Shown here in pieces: positions 24,709-36,974 of a stretch of DNA of 64,000 bases. The translations under genes and the position numbers were made by a program. The notes beneath the pieces are model-generated. The model had not been told where the DNA came from, searched no databases, and was given only the letters and a program-made list of their open reading frames with translations. The DNA comes from Jacaranda mimosifolia (lineage: Eukaryota > Streptophyta > Magnoliopsida > Lamiales > Bignoniaceae), in the NCBI GenBank assembly GCA_018894105.1, contig CM032123.1, forward strand, positions 7,689,001 to 7,753,000, in the 5' to 3' direction. The stretch's first letter is position 1. The number at the start of each line of letters is the position of its first letter.

Positions 24709-25590
24709 TTCAAGCTCCCTATTTTTGATAGTGGAATTTTTAATTTCACATTGAAAATATATTATAAGTTTAATTTGTTAATTATTTTTATTTAAATTTG
24801 CTGAACGTAGGGTTTATTAAATGAACAATTATTCCTGAATTAGGTATTTGCAACTTTCCAATTTCAGCCTAAGTTAAAGTTGATTAGGTCTCAAAGTCTT
24901 TAGGATTTCTAAGAGGTGATCCATAAAGATGTCCTTGTGGGCACCAAAGGTAGCGAAAAGAAGGAAAGTTCTATCTTTAACAAGGAGGAAAAGAAAGAAG
25001 AAGGAAGGCTCTAGCAAGATTGTTGACATGAGTCCTCAAGGTAATGTCTTTCATACTCTTTCGACACTTTGTTTTATTTTTCATTCATGACTCTTGCTTG
25101 CAAATTTTCTTCACAACTTTTTTTAAGTTAGCAAAAATTTTGGGCTTTTCATTGGGCCAAATGATGTTTGGAAGAAAGTTCAGTTCTAAGTTGAGTTTAC
25201 GAAAAGAGTATTTGAGTGAACAAAGAGGAGGAAGTAGAGAAAAAGTCATGGTAGTCGACCCATGGTCGGTCGACTTGCTGTTGGTGGCGGTGTCGCCAGC
25301 CACTCAAGGCGGTTGCTTGTGCAGCACCCTGCTATGGTGCCCTCGGAAGCCTTGGGTGCTTCAAAGATCCTGTCTCGAGCACTGTTGGGAAGTCTGGGGG
25401 CAAGCCCTTACAGGTAATAAACAAGGGCATATGGTGGGCACTGGATTTTGGCGCCCGTAGAATACCTAGGTTAGTTTGCACTGAAAAGGGTTATCCTCCA
25501 TATGGTGTTGCACCGTATGTTGGTCTTCCGTTGGATGTGTTGTCAGTTTAGACCTTAGGGAATTTTAAGGATTCTCATAAGTCTCATAGT
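24709..25590. other. Region without recognisable gene
   Basis: Contains an open frame at 25044-25460 (138 codons) and purine-rich DNA near 24950-25020. The predicted peptide has no motif I recognise and lies between retroelement relics, so I treat it as chance or element-internal. Confidence 0.4.
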
Positions 25591-25599
25591 AGGAGAAGA

Positions 25600-26000
25600 A
25601 CTAGTGAGTTGTCTTCATCATCTTGTTTTGATTCTTAAGAGAAGGATTTTTTGATGAGGCATCTGAAACCATTCCTCCCGTCGATAGTAGTTTTGCTAAG
25701 GCGACAGAAATCAAGTGTCCACTTGGGCTAGATAAGTTAGATATTTTGAGGCGTAGGATTTTTATTCCTGATGAGTTTAAGTTCATCCTTTGTCTCAAAA
25801 CAACATGGCCCACATTCCAAAGGGTATTTTACTATCTTCAGTAGTTATTTCACTTGTGGGTTTTCACTTCCTCAAAACTCTCTTTTGTTAGATATAGTGT
25901 GAAATTACAATGTGTGTTTGAGCTAATTTGTGCGTAACTTTCTTGCATCTTTGCTAAGATTCTGATAAAATTTGAGCGAACTGTGTTTGCCAGTGTGAAA
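25600..26000 (+). pseudogene. Gypsy antisense-ORF fragment (PF04195-like), opposite orientation
   Basis: Plus-strand reading from about 25650 gives ETIPPVDSSFAKATEIKCPL, then LDKLDILRRRIFIPDEFKF, and after frameshifts GFSLPQNSLLLDIV. The order and wording parallel the minus-strand relic at 3850-4310 (DSSFIDVNGLSYS, LEKLEILRHKVFTSDKFRF, GFSFHINSLLLDIV). It is a third copy of the antisense extra ORF of the Tat-type elements in this window. Broken by stops. Confidence 0.45.
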
Positions 26001-26039
26001 TTACGGTGTGTGTTATCATACTTTGTTTGAGATTCATAA

Positions 26040-26930
26040 AGTGCTAAAGGAATCATTCTTCTATTCTTTCCCCAAACCAAATATGAAGTTTTTTGTGTGG
26101 ATAATGTTTTTCTTCCACTTAGATGCACAACATGTCTTGCAAATTTGATTCATTAGCAGACTCTTTGCAGAAAAGCATACAATCGTTTAGACAAGCATGT
26201 ATCATGTTATAGTAGAGATTTAAGTCTTTGATGAACTTCTTAGTCTCGTAGAAAATATTGGGTAATGTTTCATCCTCTGGCAACACTTACTTCAAAAACT
26301 TGAGAAGCATAGTAAAGAAGTTATTACTCTGCTTCCCAAAACATTTTATGTGAAATAATTTCACAATAGAAGAAAGCCTACTAAACTTTTTGCATCCTAG
26401 GTATAAATCCTTTTTGGTGTACTTGAGGAGTTTGTAAAACATTTTAGCTTCTAAGTGTTGCCCTTCTGTAAACTTAGTTTCTTCATCACTAATTTAACAA
26501 TCTAAACTTGCAATGCCACAAATTGTCTCAAGTAACTCATACATATCATCATGGTTATCCATATCGGAACTATTGATATAATTTGGCATAAAAGATGAAG
26601 AGGATGATGATGTTGCCTCCCCATGTAAAGTCCAGTGGATATAATTTTTGAGAAAATCCTCACATAATAAATGTTCATATATTTTATTCTGTGTTCTCCA
26701 ATAGCTATCAACACATTGCTTGCAAGGACATAAAATCTTTTCATTTTTTCCCACATTACAAAATGCATAATCAAGAAACTTCAAGATACCATCCCCATAA
26801 GCATGTATATTCCTAATAAATTCATGTCAAGCACAAAAAAGATGAATATCATATACATATTTTAAGGTGTCAAAAAAGAAAAAATATACCTTGATTTATG
26901 AATCCATCTCTTATCCATCTTATATAATTC
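26040..26930 (-). pseudogene. CACTA (En/Spm) transposase fragment: Transpos_assoc and TNP2 start
   Basis: Reading leftwards: MDKRWIHKSR near 26927-26895, then after a likely intron FLDYAFCNVGKNEKILCPCK with CVDSYWRTQNKIYEHLL (26784-26494), the transposase-associated zinc-binding domain (CPCKQC). Next come MFYKLLKYTKKDLYLGCKKF and DLNLYYNMIHACLNDCMLF (26440-26160), the start of TNP2. The latter part has stops. The catalytic part of the transposase is missing. Confidence 0.75.
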
Positions 26931-27429
26931 CTCTAAACCAATTTCTGAGTATGTAAGTTAATTCCCTATTCCATCACATCACTTCTACTGAATTAAAAAT
27001 AGCTTTACACAATCTATAAAAAATTCACAATCATGACAACAGAAATAATAACAAATCTAGGAAAAAATGTGGCGGGCCTAAGATGCATGAAGATCAGAAA
27101 AAACTGTTCCAATTCAAATAATTTAAACAATTCAAAACAAAATATTGCATTAAGAAAGGCATCATTTGGAAAACCGAACTTTAATTTTCAGTATACTTTA
27201 CCTAGGTGGAGTTTAAGTAGGACAAAATCCAGATAGTAAAGAAATCACATACTTTACTCTGTCAGGCCAAACAACAAAGCAATATCTTCACGCGCTTTTC
27301 CTCAACTAAAACTAAAACAATGAATAAGAAAAACTTCCAAGTACAAATACCTTTTTTGAGTCATACATGCAACTTTATTTAAACAAATTTTTTTTTTCTT
27401 TTCAGCTGGATCCGTCATAAATTAATATA
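26931..27429. other. AT-rich stretch, no gene seen
   Basis: Probably non-coding sequence upstream of the CACTA transposase fragment. The open frame at 27033-27236 shows no motif. Confidence 0.4.
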
Positions 27430-27437
27430 GACTAGGG

Positions 27438-28108
27438 TAGTATTCAAAAAATTGTATAGTATATTGGATCCATAAATTCACCAATTTACGGTTCACTAAT
27501 TCAACCATTTGTCGAATATAATTGAATCGTGACATTATAATTACATAATATATATATATATTGTATATTTTATATATTACTTAATAAAACATCAAACATA
27601 AAATATAAAGAGCCTATATTATATTGTTTAACTTTATAAGTTAGAACTTCTTGAAAGAGACAACCAAGAGCACATGGGTTGGTAAAGAACTAATGATATC
27701 TACTTTCTAGTCGGATTTAAAATTTAGAATTTTAGATTTGATTTGGGATTTATATTTTGTAGATTTGTTTGAATGTTTTAGGTTTTTAGCTTTTTAAAAT
27801 GTAACTTAGCCTTGGAGGTTCGCACATTAAGCAAAAAATAAGGGAAAAAAAGTGTTAATTATGCCAAAAATTAAAAGGGAGAAAAGAGAATAAATGAACC
27901 ACTCCAATTATAATAACTCGTGAATGGTTCAACTATTCAGATGGTCCGATTGCCGATTCAAACAATTTTGACAAAACAAGATAATTTTTTCTTTCTGTAT
28001 TGATTTTTACCCAAAATCGAATTGGTTCATATGGTTGTCAATGGTCCAACTAGTTCGACCGTTCAATCTAGTCCGACTGCCCGATTCGATCCGATTTTTT
28101 AAACAGTG
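27438..28108. mobile_element. hAT-type element, relative of 2265-3348
   Basis: Perfect 8-bp duplication GACTAGGG at 27430-27437 and 28109-28116. Termini TAGTATTCAAAAAATTG and, reverse-complemented, CACTGTTTAAAAAATCG. Internal 'ggttcactaattcaaccatt' and 'atatatattacttaataaaa' zones align with 2310-2450. No coding capacity. Confidence 0.8.
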
Positions 28109-28429
28109 GACTAGGGCATGTAAGTCTTGAAGCTGTCTAGCAATTTATTCTGTATATCCGAAGATTCTGATTTTCTCTTTCAACATTATTGTAGAGATAG
28201 AAAGATTGAAAGATAGATAGAAAGATTGAAAAATTTATCAGATGAATAAATGATATATTCTATCTAAACTTCTATGGAAGCTAGTTTGTTTTGTTGAGTT
28301 TAGTTGTTAACTATTTTTGTGCATTTCAGGAAGTGGAAGGTGTATGAATGTTGTTAATATATTTACTTTTACGAAGTGACTATATCTTTGTATTATAAGT
28401 ATACTAACTTATTTCATTTTCTTTCACAG

Positions 28430-29640
28430 CGATATGTCCGTTGGGACCCCTTTATTTCACTACAAGGGTCACTGATAGAGTGAGATGCATGGCCACACCC
28501 CTGGAGGGCGGGCAAGAGGTCAGAGTGGATTGGCGAGGACACTTGGGATGCCTTATAGTGGCACTGGTAATCCCAAGATTTTCAAAGGAAGTCTACGCAG
28601 GCCAAGAACTGAGCTTCTAAGATAGGTGGATCCCTTCATACTTGAGGGAGTATATCCATTAGGACACATTCCGTTTAGTAAGTTTCCTAAGTTTTAGTCT
28701 TTAGTAAACTTAGTGTACTTTCAAAATATTTGTTACTTGTCTTATATTTATAATCTTTGCATGGCATGGTTGATGTGGAAGGGTTGGAGCCCTTCCCATT
28801 TGTTATTCGTTTATTTGGTTGATGGGAAAGGGTTAATGCCCTTTCCAAATGATAATGTGTTATCATTATTTGGATTTTGAGCTTTTTACTTTCTGGGTAA
28901 AGACTGATTTCAGAGAAGACTTTGCCAAATCTTTTTCTTATATTCATTGTAGTTTAGTATTATGTGTATATATATATAACATACTTATGTTAACTCTTGC
29001 TTTCTATATATGTAGGCTCGGGAGTTGTAGAAACCCCCGATGATGGAAGAGATTTTTGCGCGTACCTACTAGAGGTGGGCAGATAAGAGTTGGGTGGACG
29101 AGAGGGCAATAACAACTGCTATAAGTGTGTTACAATGACATAATCTATATTTAGTTAAATTATGGTGCATTCTTTTATTTATTGTTCATCTTGCAGGAGG
29201 CTTCCAGCAGACGCTATAGTCCCAATCTCAGCTGGAGGGCATTGGGAGCAGTGCAATGACCCAACAATCTCAAGCTGAGTTGTGGACCCAAACTATAGGT
29301 GGCCCCAACAAGAAGGGGCAGGTGTACGAGCTGAGCTACTAGTAGTCGCCCTCCCAGACTAGTATGCTTTGAGAGGAGTCTTTGAGTGCATCAGTTGCAA
29401 CCCGCTTGAAGGCTCATTTGCAGGTGGGTATTCATGGTATGCAAAGCATGTTTTCATCGAGGTTGGACACAATGCATGATATGCTCTCTCAACTGGTCAT
29501 GCAGAAGGATGCTCCGTCCAGATCATTTGCCGCCCTTGCACCAACCCCGCCTCCACCCCCACCCTACCAACAACATCTTCCACTGCAACACAACGGGGAT
29601 TATGGCCAGCAACAGCATGTTTTATGTTCCATTTATTCGT
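28430..29640 (+). pseudogene. Possible second CACTA gene (TNPA/Ptta-like) remnant
   Basis: Pieces on the plus strand: a G/R-rich start near 28483, a KKGQVYELSY segment near 29310 followed by stops, and the frame 29382-29642 with a helical stretch (SRLDTMHDMLSQLVMQKDA) and a proline run. Late-exon layout KKGxVYGLG, coiled coil, then proline-rich tail is usual for the Ptta/En-Spm 'plant transposase' proteins. It points away from the TNP2 fragment at 26040-26930. The call rests on layout, not on a strong motif. Confidence 0.35.
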
Positions 29641-29814
29641 AATTTTGTTATATTATAATTATATGTTATTTTATATACAAGACATATCAATAGGTTACAT
29701 GTGCAATTAAATAAAATATATACCAATTATTTAAAAATAAATAAATTTTCAACAAAAATCCGAGAACTTTTCAATAGAAAAGAGTATGAATGAATTATAA
29801 TTTTAATAACTATT

Positions 29815-29892
29815 CGATGGAAATCTGTCTAGATTTTGTCAAAAAAAAAAAAAAATAATAATTAAAAAATTTGCCGGAAATCTGACGAAAGA
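29815..29892. repeat. CACTA-like subterminal repeat cluster
   Basis: Repeated 'ggaaatctgtc/ggaaatctgacgaaa' in both orientations around a poly-A tract resembles CACTA subterminal repeats. It directly abuts the SCPL-A exon-1 remnant and may be one edge of the CACTA element in SCPL-A intron 1. No clean CACTA end is visible. Confidence 0.35.
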
Positions 29893-29894
29893 CT

Positions 29895-30165
29895 GTCAGG
29901 GGAGGTGAGCCTTGAAATCCAGCTGGAAAATACTTAGACTGTGAAACGCTATATATGAACCTTGCAGGATACGAAGACAAACAAGAAGAAGAGTATGGTC
30001 TGTACTTCAATCTATGAATCCTGTGATGGAACTGAAAGGAATAGGACATTTTTATACGTCCATTATCTTATTTTTACAAATATAATGATATTGCGACAAT
30101 ATGACTTTCTTGCGGCAGTTGACTACTTATAATTTGATAATATATATATATATATATATATATTT
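29895..30165 (-). pseudogene. SCPL-A exon 1 remnant with upstream flank
   Basis: Minus-strand sequence aligns with SCPL-B exon 1: SKYFPAGFQGSPPL in place of [15 protein letters not shown], and the signal-peptide DNA (aagaagaagagtatggtctgta) in place of that at 47360-47424. Upstream, 29995-30165 aligns with 48440-48605. The start codon and reading frame are lost. It lies 13 kb from exon 3 because copia, LTR, gypsy and CACTA material separates them. Confidence 0.7.
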
Positions 30166-30953
30166 CAAGTACCTTTTTTCCTCAAAAAAAAAAAAAAGGA
30201 AAACGAGGAGTTAGTAAAAAAAAACTTTAATATTTTAATTTTCTTTCAAACTTAAGTAGAAGAACAAGTATCTTAACTCAACATATTTCTGTGATATCTG
30301 TGAATAAAATAATTGAATAATGTATTGTTTAGAGGAAAGACACCACTATATTTTATCATTAATGAAGAAAAATCTTATCAATTACTTAAGAATAAAATCA
30401 AGGTGGAATGCGAATAAGTGCAATTATCAACTCCCTACTTATATCTTAATACTAGCTAGTAACAAATCCTTCTAAGTTTATTGCTATTAATAATTTGTGA
30501 CTGCCTAAACTTAACTTGTGTAATTCTTAAGAGTATGAAATTAAGCATTTCTTACAACAACATAAAAATTAATTTTAGTCAAAGATTTTAATTATTGATG
30601 TTATTGTCATTCTTTTGGGCTATAGGGAAATTAAGTTGATAAAATTTCTTTTTCTAATTCCAAAATTGATTCATTTGAACTTCTTTAAACATATGATTAA
30701 GTTACTGAAATTAGGAACTATGAAGTGTACATGATGTCATGGAAGCACAAGAAGAATTAAAGTGTCTAATTTTCTTTGAACCGTAAGCACAAGAAGTATT
30801 TTAATTCGATATTTCTAAAATAAATGTAAATAAGTTAATCACATAATATATTATTTATATCAAAATGCTATTTTATTCTATCATTCATTAAGTAGAATGG
30901 TATCAATTGTTTCGAACTTGTCGCTATTAATAACTAGTGATTATGTAAATTAT
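30166..30953. other. AT-rich stretch with a diverged internal duplication
   Basis: The segments near 30240-30510 and 30780-30950 share wording (ttctttcaaac/ttctttgaacc, attgctattaataa/tcgctattaataac), suggesting an old duplication about 500 bp apart. No gene. Confidence 0.35.
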
Positions 30954-31560
30954 TGTTGTACCCAACCTAACTTATAGATGTAGAAATAAGAAATAAATGA
31001 TAAACCAAACAAAAATAAAAGATCACTAAAAGATTTAACATGATTCGACTTCATTTTGATGGCCTATGTTCATGGTGGAAAAAGAAAATTAAATTCACCA
31101 TGAATCAATTTGAGGAGTATAGAGAATATTTCTTGATTCCAAATCTCAATCTCAGAATATTGGCTTCTTTCATTTCATTTAATCAATCAAAATTCAATTT
31201 CAATTGCACCTCAAAGTGTTTTCTATGCTCAATAGTTGATCCCACAAGAAATACCTTGATTAAAAGTTTAGATTCTGAATAAAATCAGAAACAATAGAAT
31301 AAAGGATAAAAAATCCCCATTCGGGCGGCGATGCTCAGCATTCTGTTTCTAGTGCCGCAACGCCCATTCTTTTGCCCCCTCTCTTCCTTTTTCTTCGAAA
31401 GGCAAATTAATAATTCTCCACTTTGTCATGTACTTTAAAATCGTCTTTGTCAATCTCATGGGGGACACTCATTTGATATTAAAAATTTCGATCATATCAA
31501 AATAATGCTCAAACTTGATCGTTGGAACAAACTTCATCAACATATTCGTTGAATTATCCT
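30954..31560 (-). mobile_element. Copia relic: 3' LTR and end of internal region
   Basis: The LTR-like part (30954-31412) starts TGTTGTACCC and ends ggcaaattaata|attctccac, the same junction as at 17431-17450. The following 150 bp (ctttgtcatg..., aaattttgatcatatc, cttgatcgttggaacaaac) aligns with 17460-17600, the C-terminal end of pol on the minus strand. Cut at 31560 by the second Tat-type repeat. Confidence 0.6.
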
Positions 31561-33912
31561 ATGTGAAATCGCACTTGAGGAAAACCTCTATGAAGAGGAC
31601 ACCAATGTTAGCAACACGGTCTCTGTAGAAGAAGGAGAGACGCCCCTCAGTCTGAATAAACATACCCTCTGTGGCATCTTGAAGTCTTTTTTGCTAAGTT
31701 ATTCTAGTAGTTAGGATTTCCATTTCAGTTTTAAGTTTTATTGCTAGGTACTTAGGCACTTTTCCAGTTGCTTATTGAATAAAAGACCGTCTTAACTAGA
31801 GAGACGGAGTTTTAGTTCTCTTGGTTAGTTTAATCAAAATATCTTGACATTTCATCACCAATGTGTTTGCTCTTTTACCACATAATTACAAGTTGCAGGA
31901 ATACTTCATTTGCGGTAAGACCCAAGAGGCATGCACATAAAAGAAAACAAAAAATGACAAGCATACGACCTTGACTGAGAAACGAAAATATCAATGATGA
32001 CTTCGCACAGCAATTGATGAGTGCGCTACATCAGCACCACTGTAAGACCCCAAGGAGGCACATGGCGAATGACATCAACACCACTATAAGACCCCTGAGG
32101 GAGCATGTGACAAAAGACTGCTATAAGATCACCGAGGAGCTCACAACACAAAGACCAACATAAGATCCTCAAGGAGGTGTAGGAAAAACTCAAAAAACCA
32201 CCATCAGATCCCTATAAAAAACTCAAAAAGACCACTATAAGACCCCCAAAGGGATGTATGGCAAACTTAAAAAATTCCCACAAGACCCCAAGGGAGCGCA
32301 AAGCAATCAAAGCTACTATAAGACCCCAAGGGAACATGCAATGCCAACAACGTAACCATCCCAACACCTCTAAGGAGGGCGCATGGGAACAACACCCCAC
32401 TAAGACTCCCAAGAGGGCGCAAATTGAACAACTCTGCACTGAGGCAAAAAACACAATTGTAATAGGGCCCCTAAGGAGGCTCTAAAGGATATATATATAT
32501 ATATGTAAAGGAGGAAACTAACATTGAGTTTGGTTGTATTTTCTCAAAATATTTTCCAACTCCTAAAACAATAACAAATAAGTCACTACATTTCCCGATA
32601 TAAACTCTCAAAACACCCTTTTTTATATCCAAAATACCCCCAAAAACACTTGAGGAAAACACTCGTATCCTTACTAGTAAATATATTATTAATTAAAGTC
32701 TTATTAAAATATTATTTAAAATTAGTAAATATATTAATGGTTACAAGCTAATTAAAATATTATCAATATTATTTAAAATTTTACTTAATTAATTACTATT
32801 AATATTATTAATTACAGAAACTTTAAAAAATTTATTTAATTAACAGTGCATAATAATATGTTTGCCAATTTTTTTTTGCTTAATTGTCACTAAATATAGT
32901 TTATAATTAAATATTACTATTTTAATTTCATAATTTGAATTTATTTCATCAAATGATTATGTCATATAATCTCCTTAATTACAAAATATTTTAAAAGAAA
33001 ATTTAAAATCAAATTACTTACACATCATTGCACGACAATCATGCATATATCAATCATTAAAAATATATACACACATACGTCAATCATCCATATATAAAAT
33101 ACATACATTTATTAAATTAAAAATACAATTTCACCTTACAAACCCAACAAGAAAGTAATTGATTTGATATTTATAGTAAAATTTGTCTCCTATAAAACAA
33201 TTCCAGAAAAAAAATTTCATTTTTTATGTTTTCCAAAATAAAACCAAACAGTGGGAGCATTCCCCAATTTTAACTCTCAAAACACATTTTTCAAAATATT
33301 TTTTGGAAAACACCCAAAACCAAACAAAGCCTAAGTCTTTTGCAAAAGCCATGAAGGGACTTTCAACTACTTCTCATTGTAGTAAAGTCCTAAGAAGAGG
33401 ACCAAAAAAGCAAAAAGCATAGAAATGCAACAATGCACAAACAACACACAACATCAAGAAGAAGCATGAAGAATAAAACAATCCAAATAACTAAGTACGA
33501 AAAGGAGAGCAAAACTGCTCAAACCTCTATAACCAAAAATGCAAAATCCAATAGTTTTGGAATGTGCAAACATAAATCAATGTTTGGCCTACACTTCGCT
33601 GCAGAAAAATAAAACAAGTAAGCTTCCAAAATAAAGTGAAAAAGCACTAGACATCAACCAACAAAAGAAAAGGAAAAACACTAACTCCTACTCTAAGCCC
33701 TGCTCTACTACGATAGAGTCACAACAACTGGATCCTTTGCCATGGTGTCAATGCCATCCTTTGACACTCTACTAGCCACTCCAATAGGTAGATTAATCGA
33801 AACGGTGGGGTCAAGCAATAACAAGTCCTCTGGAGGATACTACCTAATCTCACTAAGCACGTGACAACCTCCTTAATTAGATGGTCTGGTCATAGTTCAT
33901 AGTAGGCTTCGA
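31561..33912 (+). mobile_element. Ty3/gypsy (Tat-type) 3' region, copy 2
   Basis: Aligns with 130-1740 in the same orientation (tgtgaaatcgcacttgaggaaa at both starts), including the tandem-repeat zone and the antisense-ORF remnant (33720-33900). Interrupted by an 810-bp MITE at 32522-33331. It joins SCPL-B 3' flank at about 33913. Confidence 0.6.
32522..33331. mobile_element. PIF/Harbinger-type MITE with TAA target duplication
   Basis: 810 bp with TAA at 32519-32521 and 33332-33334. Copy 1 of the host repeat keeps the empty site (gaggaaacTAAatcttt near 1145-1160). Termini cattgagtttggttgtattttc and, reverse-complemented, ggctttgtttggttttgggtg, with further inverted similarity (ctcaaaatattttccaa). 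AT-rich interior, no transposase. Confidence 0.75.
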
Positions 33913-34045
33913 GAGTAGCTTCTGCGCTTAATAATATGTAAAATGATATCAAATGTCTCACCAATTACTAACATTACATAGATTCTCATAATGATCAGAA
34001 ATATGACTTGCAATCTAATACTCTGTCAAGTTTTACTTTTTCTAG

Positions 34046-34710
34046 TGTTGATTTTGCCTTGAAATTTAGGGTAAATTGACGAGAAATGGAAGAAATGGAA
34101 CGAAAGAGAGCAAAGTGGTTGAAATAGGCTCAGGAACACACCCCCGGCGCGCGTTGGCAGGACACCGCATCTCGAGGCACGAGGCATGGTGCACCAAGGC
34201 ACGAACGTGGGCAGAAAAGGCATCAAAACACGCGTTGCGCTCCCCAGTGCAAGTTTCTTGCACCTTGGCGCTTAGTGAATAATAACTTTGCACTGGACAT
34301 AAGTTTTTTGAGCCCCAGCGCAAAGTTTTTGCTAGAATTGATGTTAGGCACGCTGGGGCGCAAGTTTTGTGTGCCCCGGTACGCGGTGTAGGCCCACGAG
34401 CCTTGGGCTTTATTTTAATTTAGCATTTTTTCTTTCGAGAAATTATTATGAATATAACATAAGGGTTTCTTTCCTACTTTTGAGTTAATTTCTGAAGATG
34501 GACTTTAGAACGAGGATGTTAGGTGTTTTTGTGAGATTTGTGGGATTTAAGTTTGTACTTGCACTTTGATTTGAGATCAATAAAATTTCTTTTCTTTGTT
34601 GGATGGATTAGGCACATTGCCGAACAACGTTAAATCTTGTTGTCATATTCCATCAAATTACTTTACTGTTATTTCATTTTTTCTGCAATATATCCTCCTG
34701 GATTTCAATA
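34046..34710 (+). repeat. 5' LTR of plus-strand copia
   Basis: 665 bp, TGTTGATTTTGCC to ggatttcaata. Similar to the solo LTR at 15677-16372 over its full length. The GC-rich middle contains repeated cgcccca(g)cgc-type words. Confidence 0.8.
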
Positions 34711-34738
34711 AATTGGTATCGAAGCAGGTTGGATTAGA

Positions 34739-35430
34739 TGCCAGGCATGAAGTACGAGGTAGATAAATTTGATGGGAAGAACGACTTTGGACTGTGGAAG
34801 ATGTATCAACAAGTTTACAGAAAGCCTTAAAAGGCAGAAATTCCTTGCCAGAAATGCTAATCGACGAGGAGAAAGACGAGTTCATGGCAAAGGCTATTAG
34901 TACACTGGTGTTATCATTGGAGGATAACATACTGAGAGAGGTAGCCATGAAAAGTACGCCAGTGGATTTACAGAAGAAGCTGGAGAGTCTATATATGATG
35001 AAGTCCTTGACAAATCGATTGTATTTGAAACATCGGTTATACACATTAAGAATGAAGGAAGGTATATCTATTACTCAACATATTGATTTTTTCAATAAGG
35101 TGATTCTAGATCTTATTCGTATACATGTCAAAATTGATGACGAGGATCAAGCTTTAATTCTCTTTTGTTCTCTGCCAAAATCTTTTGAGCACTTGGTTAT
35201 TACTTTGTTGAAAAAGGGAGATACGATTTCAATGTAGGATGTGAATGCCTCATTAAATTTCAACGAGTTGAGAAAACATGTCCTGGGTAGCAACCATGGT
35301 GAAAGTAGGGAAGGATTGGTGGCAAAAGGGAGACCGAGAGAAAGGGGAAGGAGTAGAGACCGATCGAAGTCCCGAACCAAGCCTAGAAATAAAGATAAGT
35401 ATTTTGGGTGCAGTGGAAAAGGGCACTAGA
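34739..35430 (+). pseudogene. Copia gag with frameshift and stop
   Basis: Starts MPGMKYEVDKFDGKNDFG; a frameshift near 34800 leads into the frame 34794-35237 (LIDEEKDEFMAKAISTLVL, CSLPKSFEHLVITLLKKGD). A TAG at 35236 follows, then an arginine-rich stretch and an incomplete zinc knuckle (YFGCSGKGH then stop). The role was packaging of element RNA; it is not functional now. Confidence 0.8.
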
Positions 35431-35557
35431 AACGGAAAGGCAAAGGATGTAGGTGGAACTTTTGATAAAAATGGGATGATGTCGCAGGAATTGTTGAGGA
35501 TAAGTCTGATGGTGGATTTGTTCTCAACGTTGCTAAAACTTTACTAAGCTCTGAATG

Positions 35558-36820
35558 GATTTTGGATAGTGGTTGTTCCTACCACATGCGCCCACCAGAA
35601 GATTGGTTTACCATATACCAGAAATATAATGGTGGTAAAGTGCTTATGGAAAATGATGCTTCTTGTAGGGTTGTAGGAATTGACTCAATTTGTATCAAAA
35701 TGCATGATGGCATAGTAAGGACCTTAACAAATGTGCATCATGTTCCAAATCTAAAGAAAAATCTGATATCGCTGGGTACTCTAGACAAGAATAGTTGTGA
35801 GTACAGAGCTCGAGATGGAGTTCTATGGGTTTCCAAAGGCGTATTGCTTATCATGAAGGGAGACAAGAGAATCAGTCTTGACATATTGCAGGGAAACACA
35901 GTTTTTGGTACTGCAGCGATTTCTTCATCAATCAATGATACTATGAGACTATGGCATATGCGGCTTGGGCATATGAGTGAGAAGGGGATGTCAGAACTGA
36001 GTAAACAAGGTTTGCTTTGTGAAGAGAAGACTGGAGAGTTGGATTTTTGCGAGCAGTATGGGTTTGGGCAAGCAACATAGAGTGAAATTCGACACTGTAG
36101 TTCACAGGACCAAAGGCACCTTGGATTACATTCCCTCAGAACTTTGGAAGCCTTCTCAGGTTCCTTCAAAGGGAGGTGCAAGGAACATGCTGACATTCAT
36201 AGATGATTTCTCATGGAGAGTATAGGTGTACATGCTAAAGCATAAGATGAGGTGTTTGTCAACTTAAGCAATGAAAGGTTTTAATTGAGAAGCAGACAAG
36301 AAATGAGATAAGCACTTGAGGACTAACAACGGATTGGAGTTCCATAATAAGAAATTTCTGAAATTCTATGATAAGGAAGGAATTGTGAGGCATCGCATAA
36401 TTGTACATACACTATAATAGAATGGAGTAGCAGAACGGATGAACATGACTATCTTGGAAAGAGCTAGATACATGCTTTTTAACGCCGGATTGTCCAAGGA
36501 TTTTTGGGTATAAGCTATTAACATTATATGTTATTTGGTGAATAGGTCACCATCAACTGCTTTGGGCTGCAAGATACTAATGGAAGTTTGGTCTGGGTCC
36601 CCTACTGATTACTCAAATCTGAGAGTATTTGGGTGTCCAGCCTATGCTCATATATGGGATGGGAAGCTTGAGCTAAAGGCTAGGAAATGCATATTTCTAG
36701 GCTATGCAGATAGAGTCAAAGGTTATCATTTGTGGTGTAATGATGACAAGTGCTCTAAGATGATTATCAGGAGGGACATGACATTTGATGAGTCTGTTAT
36801 GATGAAAAAGGTAGAGTAGT
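35558..36820 (+). pseudogene. Copia protease, pre-integrase and integrase remnant
   Basis: The aspartic protease motif WILDSGCSYHM is intact at 35555-35590. The pre-integrase zone has MRLWHMRLGHMSEKGMSELS. The integrase after 36080 needs several frame changes; the final part (36535-36819) carries VNRSPSTALGCKILMEVWSG and [20 protein letters not shown]. Confidence 0.8.
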
Positions 36821-36974
36821 AGGAAAATAGTCAACAGGGCATTAATGATAAGGTGGAGATTCACATTGATCCTTCACAAGTTTCAAGGGGAAACAAAATG
36901 TGGTAGATGAAGCTGGTGAGAGTGCATTATCACCTAATCAATAGAGAGAAAATGAACCACTACAAAATTATCGC

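Noticed and set aside
25044..25460. Open frame of 138 codons
   Set aside because: No motif, no codon or splice evidence, and it lies between retroelement relics.
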